A DNA stretch of 64,000 bases from Bacillus_BU sp051233475 (GTDB taxonomy: Bacteria > Bacillota > Bacilli > Bacillales > Cytobacillaceae): contig NZ_JBKFGH010000026.1 in the NCBI RefSeq assembly GCF_051233475.1, positions 62,001 to 126,000 of the forward strand, read 5' to 3'. Below the pieces are notes generated by a model. It was given only the letters and a program-made list of their open reading frames with translations. It made no database searches and was not told where the DNA came from. The position numbers were made by a program, and so were the translations under genes. Position 1 is the stretch's first letter, and each line of letters opens with the position of its first letter. This document shows, piece after piece, positions 34,353-43,649 of this stretch.

Positions 34353-36005
34353 TTAATCGTCTCGTTTTTGTTTGTCGCAGTCAAAACATTGAGAGAATGA
34401 AGTGTCAGGACATTCTCCAGGTATGGGTTCACGTGGGTCAAAGTTTGGATTATCAAGAACCTCGTATGGCCTCATCATCTCATGGTCCTCGTGCTCAAGA
34501 ATATGACAGTGCCATGGATAAATTCCTCTAAATGGACCAAATCGAGCAATGATCCGTGTAACCTGTCCAGGATTCGCTCGAACAGTATCTTTCCAGCCCA
34601 TTTCAGTTAGATCGGGTGGCTGTGGCGACCCAAATATATATTGCCCGTTTGAATTAACAGTAAAGTCAAAGCGATCTAATATTTGAAAGGTGACAAGATG
34701 CAGGTGGATAGGATGAGTGTCCTCTGTATTATTGTACAACTCCCAAATCTCAATATCCCCATTAAAAGGTCTTTCCGTAATTGGCAACTGATCCCAATTC
34801 ATTTCATTTAATAATAGTTTTAAACGACCGAATTCATCTGTTCCTTCATCTAATGTAACTCTACGGATAATCGGATGTTGTGGTTCGACAAGTCTTTCGA
34901 AGCAACTCAACTTTTTCGGAATTTCGCTCTTGTCCGGTTTGCTTAATTTTCTCTTAACTCGAAATTGCATAATTTGTTTGAGATCATCGGTTGGTTCATC
35001 GCCGGCAGGAAAGGGAGCATTTGCATCATTTGTTAAGATAATTTTTTGACCTTTATACTTTGAAAAATCAATAATGACATCGGCACGTTCAGCCGGAGCC
35101 AGAAGGATTTGGGATACTTTGATTGGTTTTTCCAATAGTCCACCGTCCGTGCCAATTTGGACAAACTTTTGGCCGGAACTTAGCTGCATTCGGTAAAAAC
35201 GAGCATTTGACCCATTAAGGAGCCTGAACCGATATTTTCGTGGTTCAACTTCGAGATAAGGCCAAACTTTTCCATTTACTAAAATGGTGTTACCAAAAAA
35301 CTCAGGGACAATCGATGGAAAAGGGAAATCTGGATCTGGGGGATCGATCTGTGGTGCTGGAGGTGGCTCATGACCAGGTTGCATAGGGTAGAAAAGCTCC
35401 CCATTCGGGTAGAACGAGCGATCTTGAATAACTAACGGAATTTCAAATTGTCCACTCGGAAGGTTCAATTTTTGCTCTTCATCATCTCTGAGTATATAAA
35501 AGCCTGCAAGTCCAGCATATACATTTAATCTGGTAATTCCAAGTGTGTGATCGTGATACCAAAGCGTAGCTGCCCTTTGACAGTTTGGATAATAGTACGT
35601 TTTATGAACAAATTTTGGTCCTACATTTTTAAAGTCCTTCGTAAACCACGCTTCAGGGTAGCCGTCATTTTCTGGACGAACGAGACCTTCATGTAAGTGT
35701 ACGACCGTTCTAACAGAGGGGTGTTTAGGTTCTGCCCCATGTATGGTGCGATCGACCGGCAAAAGATGTTCATAGGGCAATTTATTTTCCCATTTCACAT
35801 AAATGGGTTTATTTCTCCTTACCTCAAAAGTTGGTCCAGGATACATGCCGTTGTAACCCCAAACTTTTGTGGGCGGCAAATCTCGATGTAATTTTTGCTT
35901 AACTTGTTTCATATCTACCTTATAAAACGGGAGTCCTTTTTTCCTACCATGAGGTTTTAAGACAGATGGAATCGGTAACGCATCGACAAACTTTTTTAAA
36001 AACAT
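34353..36005 (-). CDS. cotA: Spore coat laccase CotA (multicopper oxidase)
   Basis: A 550-residue multicopper oxidase similar to B. subtilis CotA (513). Copper ligand blocks are complete: HLHEG (103-107), YHDHTLG (from 150), HPIHLHLV, and HCHILEHEDHEMM (from 499), with H499-C500-H501 bridging type 1 and type 3 copper and Met510 as axial ligand. No signal peptide is present, as expected for a coat protein assembled from the mother cell. The C-terminal 20 residues after GECPDTSF form an unusual Cys-containing extension (QCFDCDK). Monocistronic, with TAGGAGGTAG before the ATG. Confidence 0.93.
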   Translation of the reverse strand: MFLKKFVDALPIPSVLKPHGRKKGLPFYKVDMKQVKQKLHRDLPPTKVWGYNGMYPGPTFEVRRNKPIYVKWENKLPYEHLLPVDRTIHGAEPKHPSVRTVVHLHEGLVRPENDGYPEAWFTKDFKNVGPKFVHKTYYYPNCQRAATLWYHDHTLGITRLNVYAGLAGFYILRDDEEQKLNLPSGQFEIPLVIQDRSFYPNGELFYPMQPGHEPPPAPQIDPPDPDFPFPSIVPEFFGNTILVNGKVWPYLEVEPRKYRFRLLNGSNARFYRMQLSSGQKFVQIGTDGGLLEKPIKVSQILLAPAERADVIIDFSKYKGQKIILTNDANAPFPAGDEPTDDLKQIMQFRVKRKLSKPDKSEIPKKLSCFERLVEPQHPIIRRVTLDEGTDEFGRLKLLLNEMNWDQLPITERPFNGDIEIWELYNNTEDTHPIHLHLVTFQILDRFDFTVNSNGQYIFGSPQPPDLTEMGWKDTVRANPGQVTRIIARFGPFRGIYPWHCHILEHEDHEMMRPYEVLDNPNFDPREPIPGECPDTSFSQCFDCDKQKRDD

Positions 36006-36175
36006 TTATCTACCTCCTAAAAAGGGAATGAAACTTTCCTATTTTAGTATATGTGCTCGTCTTTTAAGGGTATAGGTTGTTTCAGGAGGATAAGTATACA
36101 TTTTCATTGATAGGAAAAGTTTAAATAAAAATTTTATATTTTATAGGGTATTAACAATAATAAGATTAAAGGAAA

Positions 36176-37813
36176 ATGATATATCGTCGTCCGTACAGGA
36201 AAAACTACATCGAGAAGAGGGATTGGATGTTATTGCTTGTGGCATTAAGTGCTATTATCGTACCGTTTATTATGCTTGTAGTTTTAAAAATGCCAGCGGC
36301 AAAAGGAATGGCTATTAGTTCCATTATCGTTATTTTATTAGCGTTTTCATCGTGGGGGATGGTGGGGAAGGTTATTCTCGCCTCGATATTCCAAGGGGCT
36401 CATAAGACCCTTACCATTTTATGGATCCTATTTGGAGCGTTAGTTTTATTAAACACCTTGCGCAACACAGGTGCGATAACAAGGATTAATCAAGGATTTC
36501 AATATATTTCTGGGGATATGCGAGTCCAAGCGATTATTGTTGCCTTCTTATTTGGGTCCCTTATTGAAGGGGCAGCAGGCTTCGGAACTCCGGCTATGGT
36601 TACGGGCCCACTTATGATTGCATTGGGCTTTACACCTGTCGCAGCAGCTACAATCGCCTTAATCGCAGATAGTACAGCCGTTTCCTTTGGAGCAGTAGGA
36701 ACACCTGTTGCAGTAGGGTTAAGTAATATTCCTGAAGCCAGTGTTCCATTTTTTCATGAAATCGCCGTACAAATAACCAGTCTCGATTTATTTGCCGGAA
36801 CGTTCATTCCATTTATTTTAATATTCATTTTAACAAGCTTTTTTGGAAAGGGATCTGGGATAAAGCCTTCCCTCGCAATGCTCCCATGGACATTGTTTAT
36901 CGGTATTACGTACACAGCTTTGGCGTACCTTTATTCTTCCTTATTTGGACATGAATTTGTCTCAATTTTAACCTCACTTACAGTATTACTGATTGCTGCA
37001 GTCACCGCAAAAAAGGGGTGGCTATTACCAAAAACAGAATGGAAAGAAGCAATGCAAGATGACTTCAAGATTGATACACAAAAAACGAATATGGGCCTGA
37101 TCACTGCTTGGGCACCTTACCTAATTGTCGTTAGCTTGCTCCTTCTAACACGGATTGTTCCATGGTTAAATGAGTTTACAAAAACAGCGATTAATTTATC
37201 TTGGAAAAGCATTCTGGGCATAGAAGCAATTAACTCCAATTGGGAATTCTTATATTCTCCAGGTTCAATCTTAACCGTTTCGGCCATTCTCGCTTTTCTT
37301 ATTCAGCGCAAATCTTCGAACACTTTTACTAGGGCAGCGAAAGAGTCCATTTCTTCAATGAAAACAACATCGATTGCTTTAATTGCAACCCTTGCAATGG
37401 TACAAGTCTTCAGTAACTCCGGACTTAACGCAGCCGATCTTATCAGCATGCCTCAATATATTGCACAATCATTTGCAAATAACTTAGGGGCAATTTGGAT
37501 TTTTGTTGCACCATTTTTAGGTGAACTCGGTGCGTTTATCACTGGAAGCGCAACCGTTTCAACATTGACCTTTGCACCCATCCAATATAACGTTGCCAAT
37601 CAAATAGGCTTGGATCCCCAAATTGTTTTAGCCCTTCAGCTTGTTGGCGGCGCAGCAGGGAATATGATCTGTGTCCACAATGTGGTTGCAGCCAGTGCCG
37701 TGGTTGGATTAGAGGGGAAAGAAGGGGAAATCATTCGTAAGACCTTAATACCTGCTATTGTGTATGGCTTACTTATCGGGACGGCTGGATTTTTTGCGGT
37801 AAACTTTTTTTAG
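36176..37813 (+). CDS. lctP: L-lactate permease (LctP family)
   Basis: A 545-residue polytopic membrane protein with about 13 helices. FGSLIEGAAGFGTPAMVTGPLM, STAVSFGAVGTPVAVG and the late VGGAAGNMICVHNVVAASAVVGLEGKEGEIIRKT are diagnostic of the LctP/GlcA family, which imports lactate or glycolate with protons. AAAGGA precedes the ATG at 36176 closely; a second in-frame ATG at 36226 is possible. No lactate dehydrogenase or lut genes lie nearby. It is followed at once by repeat array 3. Confidence 0.9.
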   Translation: MIYRRPYRKNYIEKRDWMLLLVALSAIIVPFIMLVVLKMPAAKGMAISSIIVILLAFSSWGMVGKVILASIFQGAHKTLTILWILFGALVLLNTLRNTGAITRINQGFQYISGDMRVQAIIVAFLFGSLIEGAAGFGTPAMVTGPLMIALGFTPVAAATIALIADSTAVSFGAVGTPVAVGLSNIPEASVPFFHEIAVQITSLDLFAGTFIPFILIFILTSFFGKGSGIKPSLAMLPWTLFIGITYTALAYLYSSLFGHEFVSILTSLTVLLIAAVTAKKGWLLPKTEWKEAMQDDFKIDTQKTNMGLITAWAPYLIVVSLLLLTRIVPWLNEFTKTAINLSWKSILGIEAINSNWEFLYSPGSILTVSAILAFLIQRKSSNTFTRAAKESISSMKTTSIALIATLAMVQVFSNSGLNAADLISMPQYIAQSFANNLGAIWIFVAPFLGELGAFITGSATVSTLTFAPIQYNVANQIGLDPQIVLALQLVGGAAGNMICVHNVVAASAVVGLEGKEGEIIRKTLIPAIVYGLLIGTAGFFAVNFF

Positions 37814-37861
37814 CTATTTTGAGGTAGATTGTTAAGGCGCTTTTAAGGGGTTAGGCGGCAG

Positions 37862-39085
37862 TTTTGTCCCAGAGAGTCTTGCTCAAGGACATTTTAGCGA
37901 GTTCCTTGAGAACCTCGCTCAAGGACATTTTCTCGAGTTCAGGCAGCAGTTTTGTCCTAGAGAGGGATGTTCAAGGACATTTTCACCAGTCTAGGAAGAG
38001 TTTTTGTCCTAGAGAACCCCGCTCAAGGACATTTTCTCGAGTTCAGGCGAGAGTTTTGTCCCAGAGAGGCTTGTTCAGGGACATTTTAGCGAGTTCAGGC
38101 GAGAGTTTTGTCCCAGAGAGGCTTGTTCAGGGACATTTTCTCGAGTTCAGGCGAGAGTTTTGTCCCAGAGAGGCTTGTTCAGGGACATTTTCTCGAGTTC
38201 AGGCGAGAGTTTTGTCCCAGAGAGGCTTGTTCAGGGACATTTTCTCGAGTTCAGGCGAGAGTTTTGTCCCAGAGAGGCTTGTTCAGGGACATTTTCTCGA
38301 GTTCAGGCGAGAGTTTTGTCCCAGAGAGGCTTGTTCAGGGACATTTTCTCGAGTTCAGGCGAGAGTTTTGTCCCAGAGAGGCTTGTTCAGGGACATTTTC
38401 TCGAGTTCAGGCGAGAGTTTTGTCCCAGAGAGGCTTGTTCAGGGACATTTTCTCGAGTTCAGGCGAGAGTTTTGTCCCAGAGAGGCTTGTTCAGGGACAT
38501 TTTCTCGAGTTCAGGCGAGAGTTTTGTCCCAGAGAGGCTTGTTCAGGGACATTTTCTCGAGTTCAGGCGAGAGTTTTGTCCCAGAGAGGCTTGTTCAGGG
38601 ACATTTTCTCGAGTTCAGGCGAGAGTTTTGTCCCAGAGAGGCTTGTTCAGGGACATTTTCTCGAGTTCAGGCGAGAGTTTTGTCCCAGAGAGGCTTGTTC
38701 AGGGACATTTTCTCGAGTTCAGGCGAGAGTTTTGTCCCAGAGAGGCTTGTTCAGGGACATTTTCTCGAGTTCAGGCGAGAGTTTTGTCCCAGAGAGGCTT
38801 GTTCAGGGACATTTTAGCGAGCTCAAGGGAAAGTTTTGTCCTAGAGAACCCCGCTCAGGGACATTTTAGCGAGTTCAAAGGGAAGTTTTGTCCCAGAGAG
38901 CCTTGCTTAAGGACAATTTAGCGAGATCAAGGGAAAGTTTTGTCCTAGAGAACCCCGCTCAAGGACAATTTCACAAGTTCAGATGACAGTTTTGTCCCAA
39001 AGAGCCCCGCTCAAGGACATTTTCATGAGTTCAGGAAGATCTTTTGTCCTTTATAGCCACCCTCTAGGACATTCTTACAAAACTC
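37862..39085. repeat. Repeat array 3: 52-bp units with TGTCCC...GGGACA
   Basis: About 23 units. From 38057 to 38785 fifteen cores repeat every 52 bp almost without change (TGTCCCAGAG-n-TTCAGGGACA, then TTTTCTCGAGTTCAGGCGAG); the outer units are divergent and include TGTCCTAGAG-n-CTCAAGGACA, the array 1 form. Because 52 is not a multiple of three and the unit lacks stops, long overlapping frames (up to 317 codons) appear; none has a ribosome binding site and they are not proteins. Confidence 0.93.
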
Positions 39086-39185
39086 AGGATGAAAATGTTA
39101 GCTAATATATCTCCAAGATTATAAACAAAACTAATCTTTTATCCCCAAAATATAAATGTGTTTACTGTGTTCACCTATTTTTTCC

Positions 39186-39250
39186 AACTTTCTGTGTTTG
39201 ATATCCAGGATATTATTAATGAAAATGGTCCCCTCGGACGAATGGCGTAA
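39186..39250 (+). pseudogene. 3' fragment of a DUF3298 gene
   Basis: TCTGTGTTTGATATCCAGGA and the following bases encode SVFDIQDIINE-n-GPLGRMA-stop, nearly identical in DNA to the end of the gene at 33615-34235, including some bases past the stop. Only the last 20 codons remain. It lies 4.9 kb from the intact copy, with cotA, lctP and array 3 between. Confidence 0.75.
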
Positions 39251-39536
39251 CAATTGAATATAGATAGGCACAGAAAAAAGGAGAATGATTAAATAATGAT
39301 TTTTCAAAAAAAATATATTTCAAAATAATAAAATTATTAGTGGTTTTTTCCTGGAAACAAATACAATAGTGTTTATTTACTGAATACAATTGTGTTTTTA
39401 GAAAAACATATTATAATAAAATAATTAATTCAGGCGTAATATATAAACATTGAAAGATTAATCTATTTATAAATGGTTATTAGTATATGACCAGCATGCC
39501 TGAAATTTTCAACTATGAATGGAAGAGGGAAACAGC

Positions 39537-40931
39537 ATGGCAAACAAAGAATTAAAGAGAGGATTGGAATCGCGCCATATCCAGATGATTGCTTTGGGCG
39601 GTACAATCGGTGTCGGTTTATTTATGGGATCTGCCAGTACAATTAAATGGACAGGTCCATCTGTAATGCTCGCTTATGCAATTACTGGAATTTTTATTTT
39701 TTTCATAATGCGTGCCATGGGTGAAATGTTGTATTTAGAGCCAAGTACAGGTTCATTTGCTACCTTTGGTCATAAGTATATTCATCCTTTAGCTGGTTAT
39801 TTGACTGCTTGGAGTAACTGGTTTCAGTGGGTAACTGTCGGAATGGCAGAAATTATTGCAGTGGGGACATACATGAAGTTTTGGTTTCCAGATTTACCTG
39901 CTTGGATACCCGGTATCATCGCAATGGTGATTCTTGGTGCAGCAAACTTAATCTCCGTTAAATCGTTTGGTGAATTTGAGTTTTGGTTTGCGATGATTAA
40001 AATCGTGACCATTGTATTGATGATTGTAGCAGGGTTTGGTCTTATTTTCTTCGGTTTTGGTAACGATGGAGTGGCAATCGGCTTATCAAATCTATGGGAA
40101 CACGGAGGCTTCTTTACTGGAGGCTGGACAGGTTTCTTTTTTGCTCTATCACTAGTTATTGGTGCGTACCAGGGTGTCGAATTAATTGGGATTACGGCTG
40201 GTGAAGCAAAGGATCCTCAAAAGACGTTAACAAATGCGATAAACAGTATTATTTGGCGTATTTTGATTTTCTATATTGGTGCAATTTTTGTAATTGTAAC
40301 AGTCTACCCTTGGAATCAATTAAGTGCAATTGGTAGTCCATTTGTGGCTACATTTGCAAAAATTGGAATTACAGTCGCAGCCGGCCTTATAAATTTCGTA
40401 GTGATTACTGCTGCAATGTCGGGCTGTAATAGTGGAATTTATAGTGCAGGACGTATGCTTTATACATTGGGAATCAATGGGCAAGCTCCAAGAGTCTTTA
40501 CGAAACTTTCTAATAATGGAGTTCCTCTATTAGGTACGATCGGCGTACTAATAGGTTTGGCGGTTGGTGTTGTATTAAGTTATATTGCGCCAGAAAATAT
40601 TTTCGTATATGTATACAGTGCAAGTGTACTTCCTGGTATGGTTCCGTGGTTTGTTATTTTAATTAGTCAAATTAATTTTAGAAAAGCAAAAGGGGCTGAA
40701 ATGGACAAACATCCATTCAAAATGCCTTTTGCTCCGTTCACAAACTACTTAACAATTGCTTTTTTAGTGATGGTACTAGTCGGGATGTGGTTTAACGATG
40801 ATACCCGTGTGTCTCTAATCGCAGGAATTGTTTTCCTAGGAATTGTTGCCGTTAGTTTTTACGCTTTAGGAATCAACAAGGCAGTCCCAGCAGATGTGGA
40901 ATTAAATGATGAAAAGAGAAAGATTGGTTAA
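39537..40931 (+). CDS. Amino-acid permease (APC superfamily, AAT family)
   Basis: A 464-residue protein with about 12 helices. LKRGLESRHIQMIALGGTIGVGLFMGSASTI is the N-terminal signature of the amino acid transporter family, and ELIGITAGEAKDPQKTLTNAIN is the conserved loop after TM6. It imports an amino acid or related amine by proton symport. AGAGGGAAACAGC places the start at 39537 rather than the in-frame ATG at 39519. Its upstream region has two direct repeats AATACAAT-(A/T)-GTGTTT (39360, 39383). It ends in its own terminator but sits next to the exported oxidase operon and may recover related compounds. Confidence 0.85.
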   Translation: MANKELKRGLESRHIQMIALGGTIGVGLFMGSASTIKWTGPSVMLAYAITGIFIFFIMRAMGEMLYLEPSTGSFATFGHKYIHPLAGYLTAWSNWFQWVTVGMAEIIAVGTYMKFWFPDLPAWIPGIIAMVILGAANLISVKSFGEFEFWFAMIKIVTIVLMIVAGFGLIFFGFGNDGVAIGLSNLWEHGGFFTGGWTGFFFALSLVIGAYQGVELIGITAGEAKDPQKTLTNAINSIIWRILIFYIGAIFVIVTVYPWNQLSAIGSPFVATFAKIGITVAAGLINFVVITAAMSGCNSGIYSAGRMLYTLGINGQAPRVFTKLSNNGVPLLGTIGVLIGLAVGVVLSYIAPENIFVYVYSASVLPGMVPWFVILISQINFRKAKGAEMDKHPFKMPFAPFTNYLTIAFLVMVLVGMWFNDDTRVSLIAGIVFLGIVAVSFYALGINKAVPADVELNDEKRKIG

Positions 40932-40975
40932 ATTTAGTACAAATAGTACTCATATTAATAAATTGAATCGCAGTA

Positions 40976-41012
40976 AAAAGAGCATTGAATCGTCATCAAT
41001 GCTCTTTTTTCG
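40976..41012 (+). terminator. Terminator after the permease gene
   Basis: AAAAAGAGCATTGA-n7-TCAATGCTCTTTTTT. Confidence 0.85.
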
Positions 41013-41075
41013 TTCTTAAAAATTTATCAAAGTTAATGAGCCTAATTTCCTATTGGTGAGAAAAATCCAAATTCT

Positions 41076-41094
41076 TTGTCAGTCTATCTGACAA
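41076..41094 (+). promoter_or_regulatory. Dyad operator upstream of the oxidase-Tat operon
   Basis: TTGTCAG-tctat-CTGACAA is a perfect 7-bp dyad, 71 bp before the oxidase start and just upstream of a likely promoter (TTTACAATACAGT region). It resembles a binding site for a dimeric repressor; no regulator gene is adjacent. Confidence 0.45.
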
Positions 41095-41164
41095 GTTAAC
41101 TATTTTTTCTAAATCGCTAGTTTACAATACAGTTGTAGTAAAAACTTGAAAGGAGTCGATTTTT

Positions 41165-42787
41165 TTGGCGGGAAAATTAGACAAAGTAATGACAAGAAGA
41201 GACTTTTTAAATCAAGTAGGAAAAGTTGGTGGTGCTGTCGCCGTTTATGGTGCAATGGACTCCTTAGGTTTATTAGGAAATTCGATGTTTGCTAGTGCAT
41301 CTTCGTTTAACGCACCAAAAAAGAGTGAATTGGCTTTGGCCAACAAGGTAGGTAAGAAAGTAATTATTCTAGGTGCAGGGATTGCCGGAATGGCAAGTGC
41401 CTATGAATTAAGTAAAGCAGGCTACGATTGTCACATACTTGAAGCAAGGGAGCGAACCGGAGGTAGAAACTGGACGGTCAGAGGAGGAACTGAAGAAACT
41501 GAAATCAATGGGGTTAAACAAACAGCCAAATTTGATAACGGACAGTATATGAATGCAGGCCCTGCTCGAATCCCTCAACACCATGTTACCATCGATTATT
41601 GTCGTGAGCTTGGGGTCGAGTTAGAAGCTTTTACGAACATTAATGAAGCTGGATACTACTTTCACGAAAATGTAGGACCACTTTCTAATACAAAGATCAG
41701 AAAACGTGAAATTAAGGCAGATACGCGTGGATATGTGGCAGAACTACTCACAAAAGCAGCAAACCAATCCGCATTAGATGAAAATATGACAGCTCAAGAT
41801 ATTGAGAGATTGACAGCATTTTTAACGCGTGACGGATCACTTAACTCAAATAAAAAATATACCGGTACAAGCTATCGGGGTTATACGGAGCTTCCTGGTG
41901 CAGGTCTAAAACCGGGTACAATTGGTCAACCGTATACATTCAGCCAAATATTAGAATCAGGGATGATGAACAACTTTAGTTCAGAATATTCCTTCGATCA
42001 GCAAATGATGATGTTCCAGCCTGTTGGCGGTATGGATAGTATTCCAAAAGCGCTTGAAGCAAAGTTGCCGGGCAAAATTACCTTTAGTGCCGAGGTACAG
42101 GAAATTAGGCAAACGGCTGAAGGGGTCCGAATTGTCTACAATTTTAAAGGACAAGTCAAGGAAATGACGGGTGATTATTGTATCTGCACGATTCCTCTTT
42201 CTGTTCTGAAAAAAATACCAGCTGATTTCTCTCCAGAAATGATAAATGCAATGAAAAATATTAATTATGCCACAACTGGGAAAATTGGGATTCAATTTAA
42301 AAGCCGTTTCTGGGAGACAGAGGACAGAATTCTAGGTGGAATGACAACTACTAATATGGATATAAACCAAATTTGGTATCCATCCTATGGGTATTTATCA
42401 CAAAAGGGAGTAGTGATTGGCTATTATAATTTTGGCCAAGCATCGGTTGATATCGGTAATTTATCGATTGCTGATCGTCAGAAACATGCATTAGCACAAG
42501 GAGCGAAAATACATAAACAGTATTTGAGCGAATTTGAAAACTCCTTCTCTGTCGCCTGGCATAAAATCAAATACAATGAGGGCGGTTGGGTGTCGTATTC
42601 TGCATCAGATCGTCAGAACTATTATCCTATCTTAAATCAGCCACAAGGACGGATTTATCTTGCTGGGGAACATTTAAGTTATTTAACCGCTTGGATGGCT
42701 GGGGCCTTTGAATCTGCTAGAGTTGCTGTCAGCCAAATTCATGAGAGAACCCTTAAAGAGAGTGGTACAGCTGCAAAAGTAAGCTAA
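41165..42787 (+). CDS. Tat-exported flavin L-amino-acid/amine oxidase
   Basis: A 540-residue flavoprotein. Residues 9-15 (MTRRDFL) fit the twin-arginine motif and are followed by a hydrophobic stretch, so it is exported folded with FAD. The FAD site is VIILGAGIAGMASAYELSKAG (about 65-87) with EARERTGGR. GPARIPQHH (about 137) matches the substrate-Arg region GPMRIP of L-amino-acid oxidases; the C-terminal YLAGEHLSYLTAWMAGAFESA carries the family Gly-Glu and Trp. It would oxidise an amine or amino acid outside the membrane to an imine, giving H2O2. TTG start after AAAGGAGTCG. First gene of an operon with RidA, TatA and TatC. Confidence 0.87.
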   Translation: MAGKLDKVMTRRDFLNQVGKVGGAVAVYGAMDSLGLLGNSMFASASSFNAPKKSELALANKVGKKVIILGAGIAGMASAYELSKAGYDCHILEARERTGGRNWTVRGGTEETEINGVKQTAKFDNGQYMNAGPARIPQHHVTIDYCRELGVELEAFTNINEAGYYFHENVGPLSNTKIRKREIKADTRGYVAELLTKAANQSALDENMTAQDIERLTAFLTRDGSLNSNKKYTGTSYRGYTELPGAGLKPGTIGQPYTFSQILESGMMNNFSSEYSFDQQMMMFQPVGGMDSIPKALEAKLPGKITFSAEVQEIRQTAEGVRIVYNFKGQVKEMTGDYCICTIPLSVLKKIPADFSPEMINAMKNINYATTGKIGIQFKSRFWETEDRILGGMTTTNMDINQIWYPSYGYLSQKGVVIGYYNFGQASVDIGNLSIADRQKHALAQGAKIHKQYLSEFENSFSVAWHKIKYNEGGWVSYSASDRQNYYPILNQPQGRIYLAGEHLSYLTAWMAGAFESARVAVSQIHERTLKESGTAAKVS

Positions 42788-42813
42788 TTACAATAAAAGG
42801 AGTTGAAAGGTAA

Positions 42814-43341
42814 ATGAAATCGAAATCAAAATCGCTAATTGCCTCCATAGTTTTTGGGACAAGCCTGATGGCTGGAGCATTTGTTTACGCGGGATCAGAA
42901 AAAGAAGATTTAAAGACTGATAATGTTGCATTTTTTGGGACCCCAACTTCATCCATTTCTAGCTCCGTTTCAATCCCAAGTCAATACAATCAGCTTTGGA
43001 TTAGCGGTACGGTTCCTCCAATAATAAACCGAGACGGAAAAACAATTTATGAAAAGTATGGCGATACAGAAGCTCAAGCAATCGGAATTTTTAATAGTCT
43101 GAAGTCACAATTAGAAGCAAAAGGGCTGTCCTTGAAGGACGTTGTATACTTGCGTGTTTATATCACACCGGATCCAAATAAGGGAAATAAACAAGACTAT
43201 CAAGGATTTTTCAATGCATATAGCAAATTTTTCAACAAAGAAGAAAATCCTGTGAAAACAGCTCGTTCCACAGTCGGTGTCGATAGTCTCGTCAACTCCG
43301 ATTGGTTAGTCGAAATTGAAGCTTTCGTTGCTTATAAATAG
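42814..43341 (+). CDS. Exported RidA/YjgF family protein
   Basis: A 175-residue protein: a Sec-type signal peptide (about residues 1-27, SLIASIVFGTSLMAGAFVYAG) followed by a RidA domain. The catalytic Arg that holds the 2-imino acid lies in KTARSTVGVDSL, and DVVYLRVYIT and WLVEIEAFVAYK complete the fold. RidA hydrolyses reactive enamines/imines to ketoacids and ammonia. Cytoplasmic RidA has about 125 residues; export of the domain next to an exported oxidase suggests that it handles the oxidase product outside. 26 nt from the oxidase gene, AAAGGAGTTGAAAGG ribosome binding site. Confidence 0.87.
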   Translation: MKSKSKSLIASIVFGTSLMAGAFVYAGSEKEDLKTDNVAFFGTPTSSISSSVSIPSQYNQLWISGTVPPIINRDGKTIYEKYGDTEAQAIGIFNSLKSQLEAKGLSLKDVVYLRVYITPDPNKGNKQDYQGFFNAYSKFFNKEENPVKTARSTVGVDSLVNSDWLVEIEAFVAYK

Positions 43342-43358
43342 GAAAAGGGGGAAATAAT

Positions 43359-43529
43359 ATGCTGCAAAACATAGGCGTTCCGGGATTAATCTTAATCCTT
43401 GTCATTGCGCTGGTTATCTTCGGTCCCTCCAAATTACCTGAAATCGGCCGAGCATTCGGAAGAACCCTAACCGAATTCAAAAACTCCACAAGAGAACTCG
43501 TATCCGGCGATACCGACAAGGAATCATAG
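43359..43529 (+). CDS. tatA: Twin-arginine translocase subunit TatA
   Basis: A 56-residue TatA/E protein: short periplasmic end, one hydrophobic helix (LILILVIALVI), the hinge FGPSKLPEIGRAFG, and an amphipathic helix ending in a charged tail. FGPxKLPExGxxxG is the family signature. It is shorter than many TatA proteins (about 57-70 in bacilli) but complete. It starts 17 nt after the RidA gene and lies one mobile-type palindrome ahead of tatC. Confidence 0.9.
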   Translation: MLQNIGVPGLILILVIALVIFGPSKLPEIGRAFGRTLTEFKNSTRELVSGDTDKES

Positions 43530-43582
43530 GGACGGTTCTTGTGTTCCTTTTTGAATTAAGGGGACGGTTCTACTGTTCCATA
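43527..43582. repeat. REP-like element (GGGACGGTTCTTGTG family), direct form
   Basis: Two copies of GGGACGGTTCT separated by 28 bp overlap the stop codon of tatA and precede tatC. Related palindromic copies are at 44466, 55347, 57086 and 57741. A further hairpin GAAGATG/CATCTTC at 43594-43626 lies before tatC and could lower expression of that gene. Confidence 0.7.
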
Positions 43583-43649
43583 GTTGTTAAAGAGAGAAGA
43601 TGTAGACATTTTTGTTTGCATCTTCTTATTTTTAGGAAGGGTGGTTATT

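Noticed and set aside
37864..38921. Overlapping open frames of 253-317 codons with repeated FSSSGESFVPERLVQGHF-type peptides
   Set aside because: They are generated by the 52-bp tandem repeat read in all three frames, have no ribosome binding site and translate the same DNA repeatedly.
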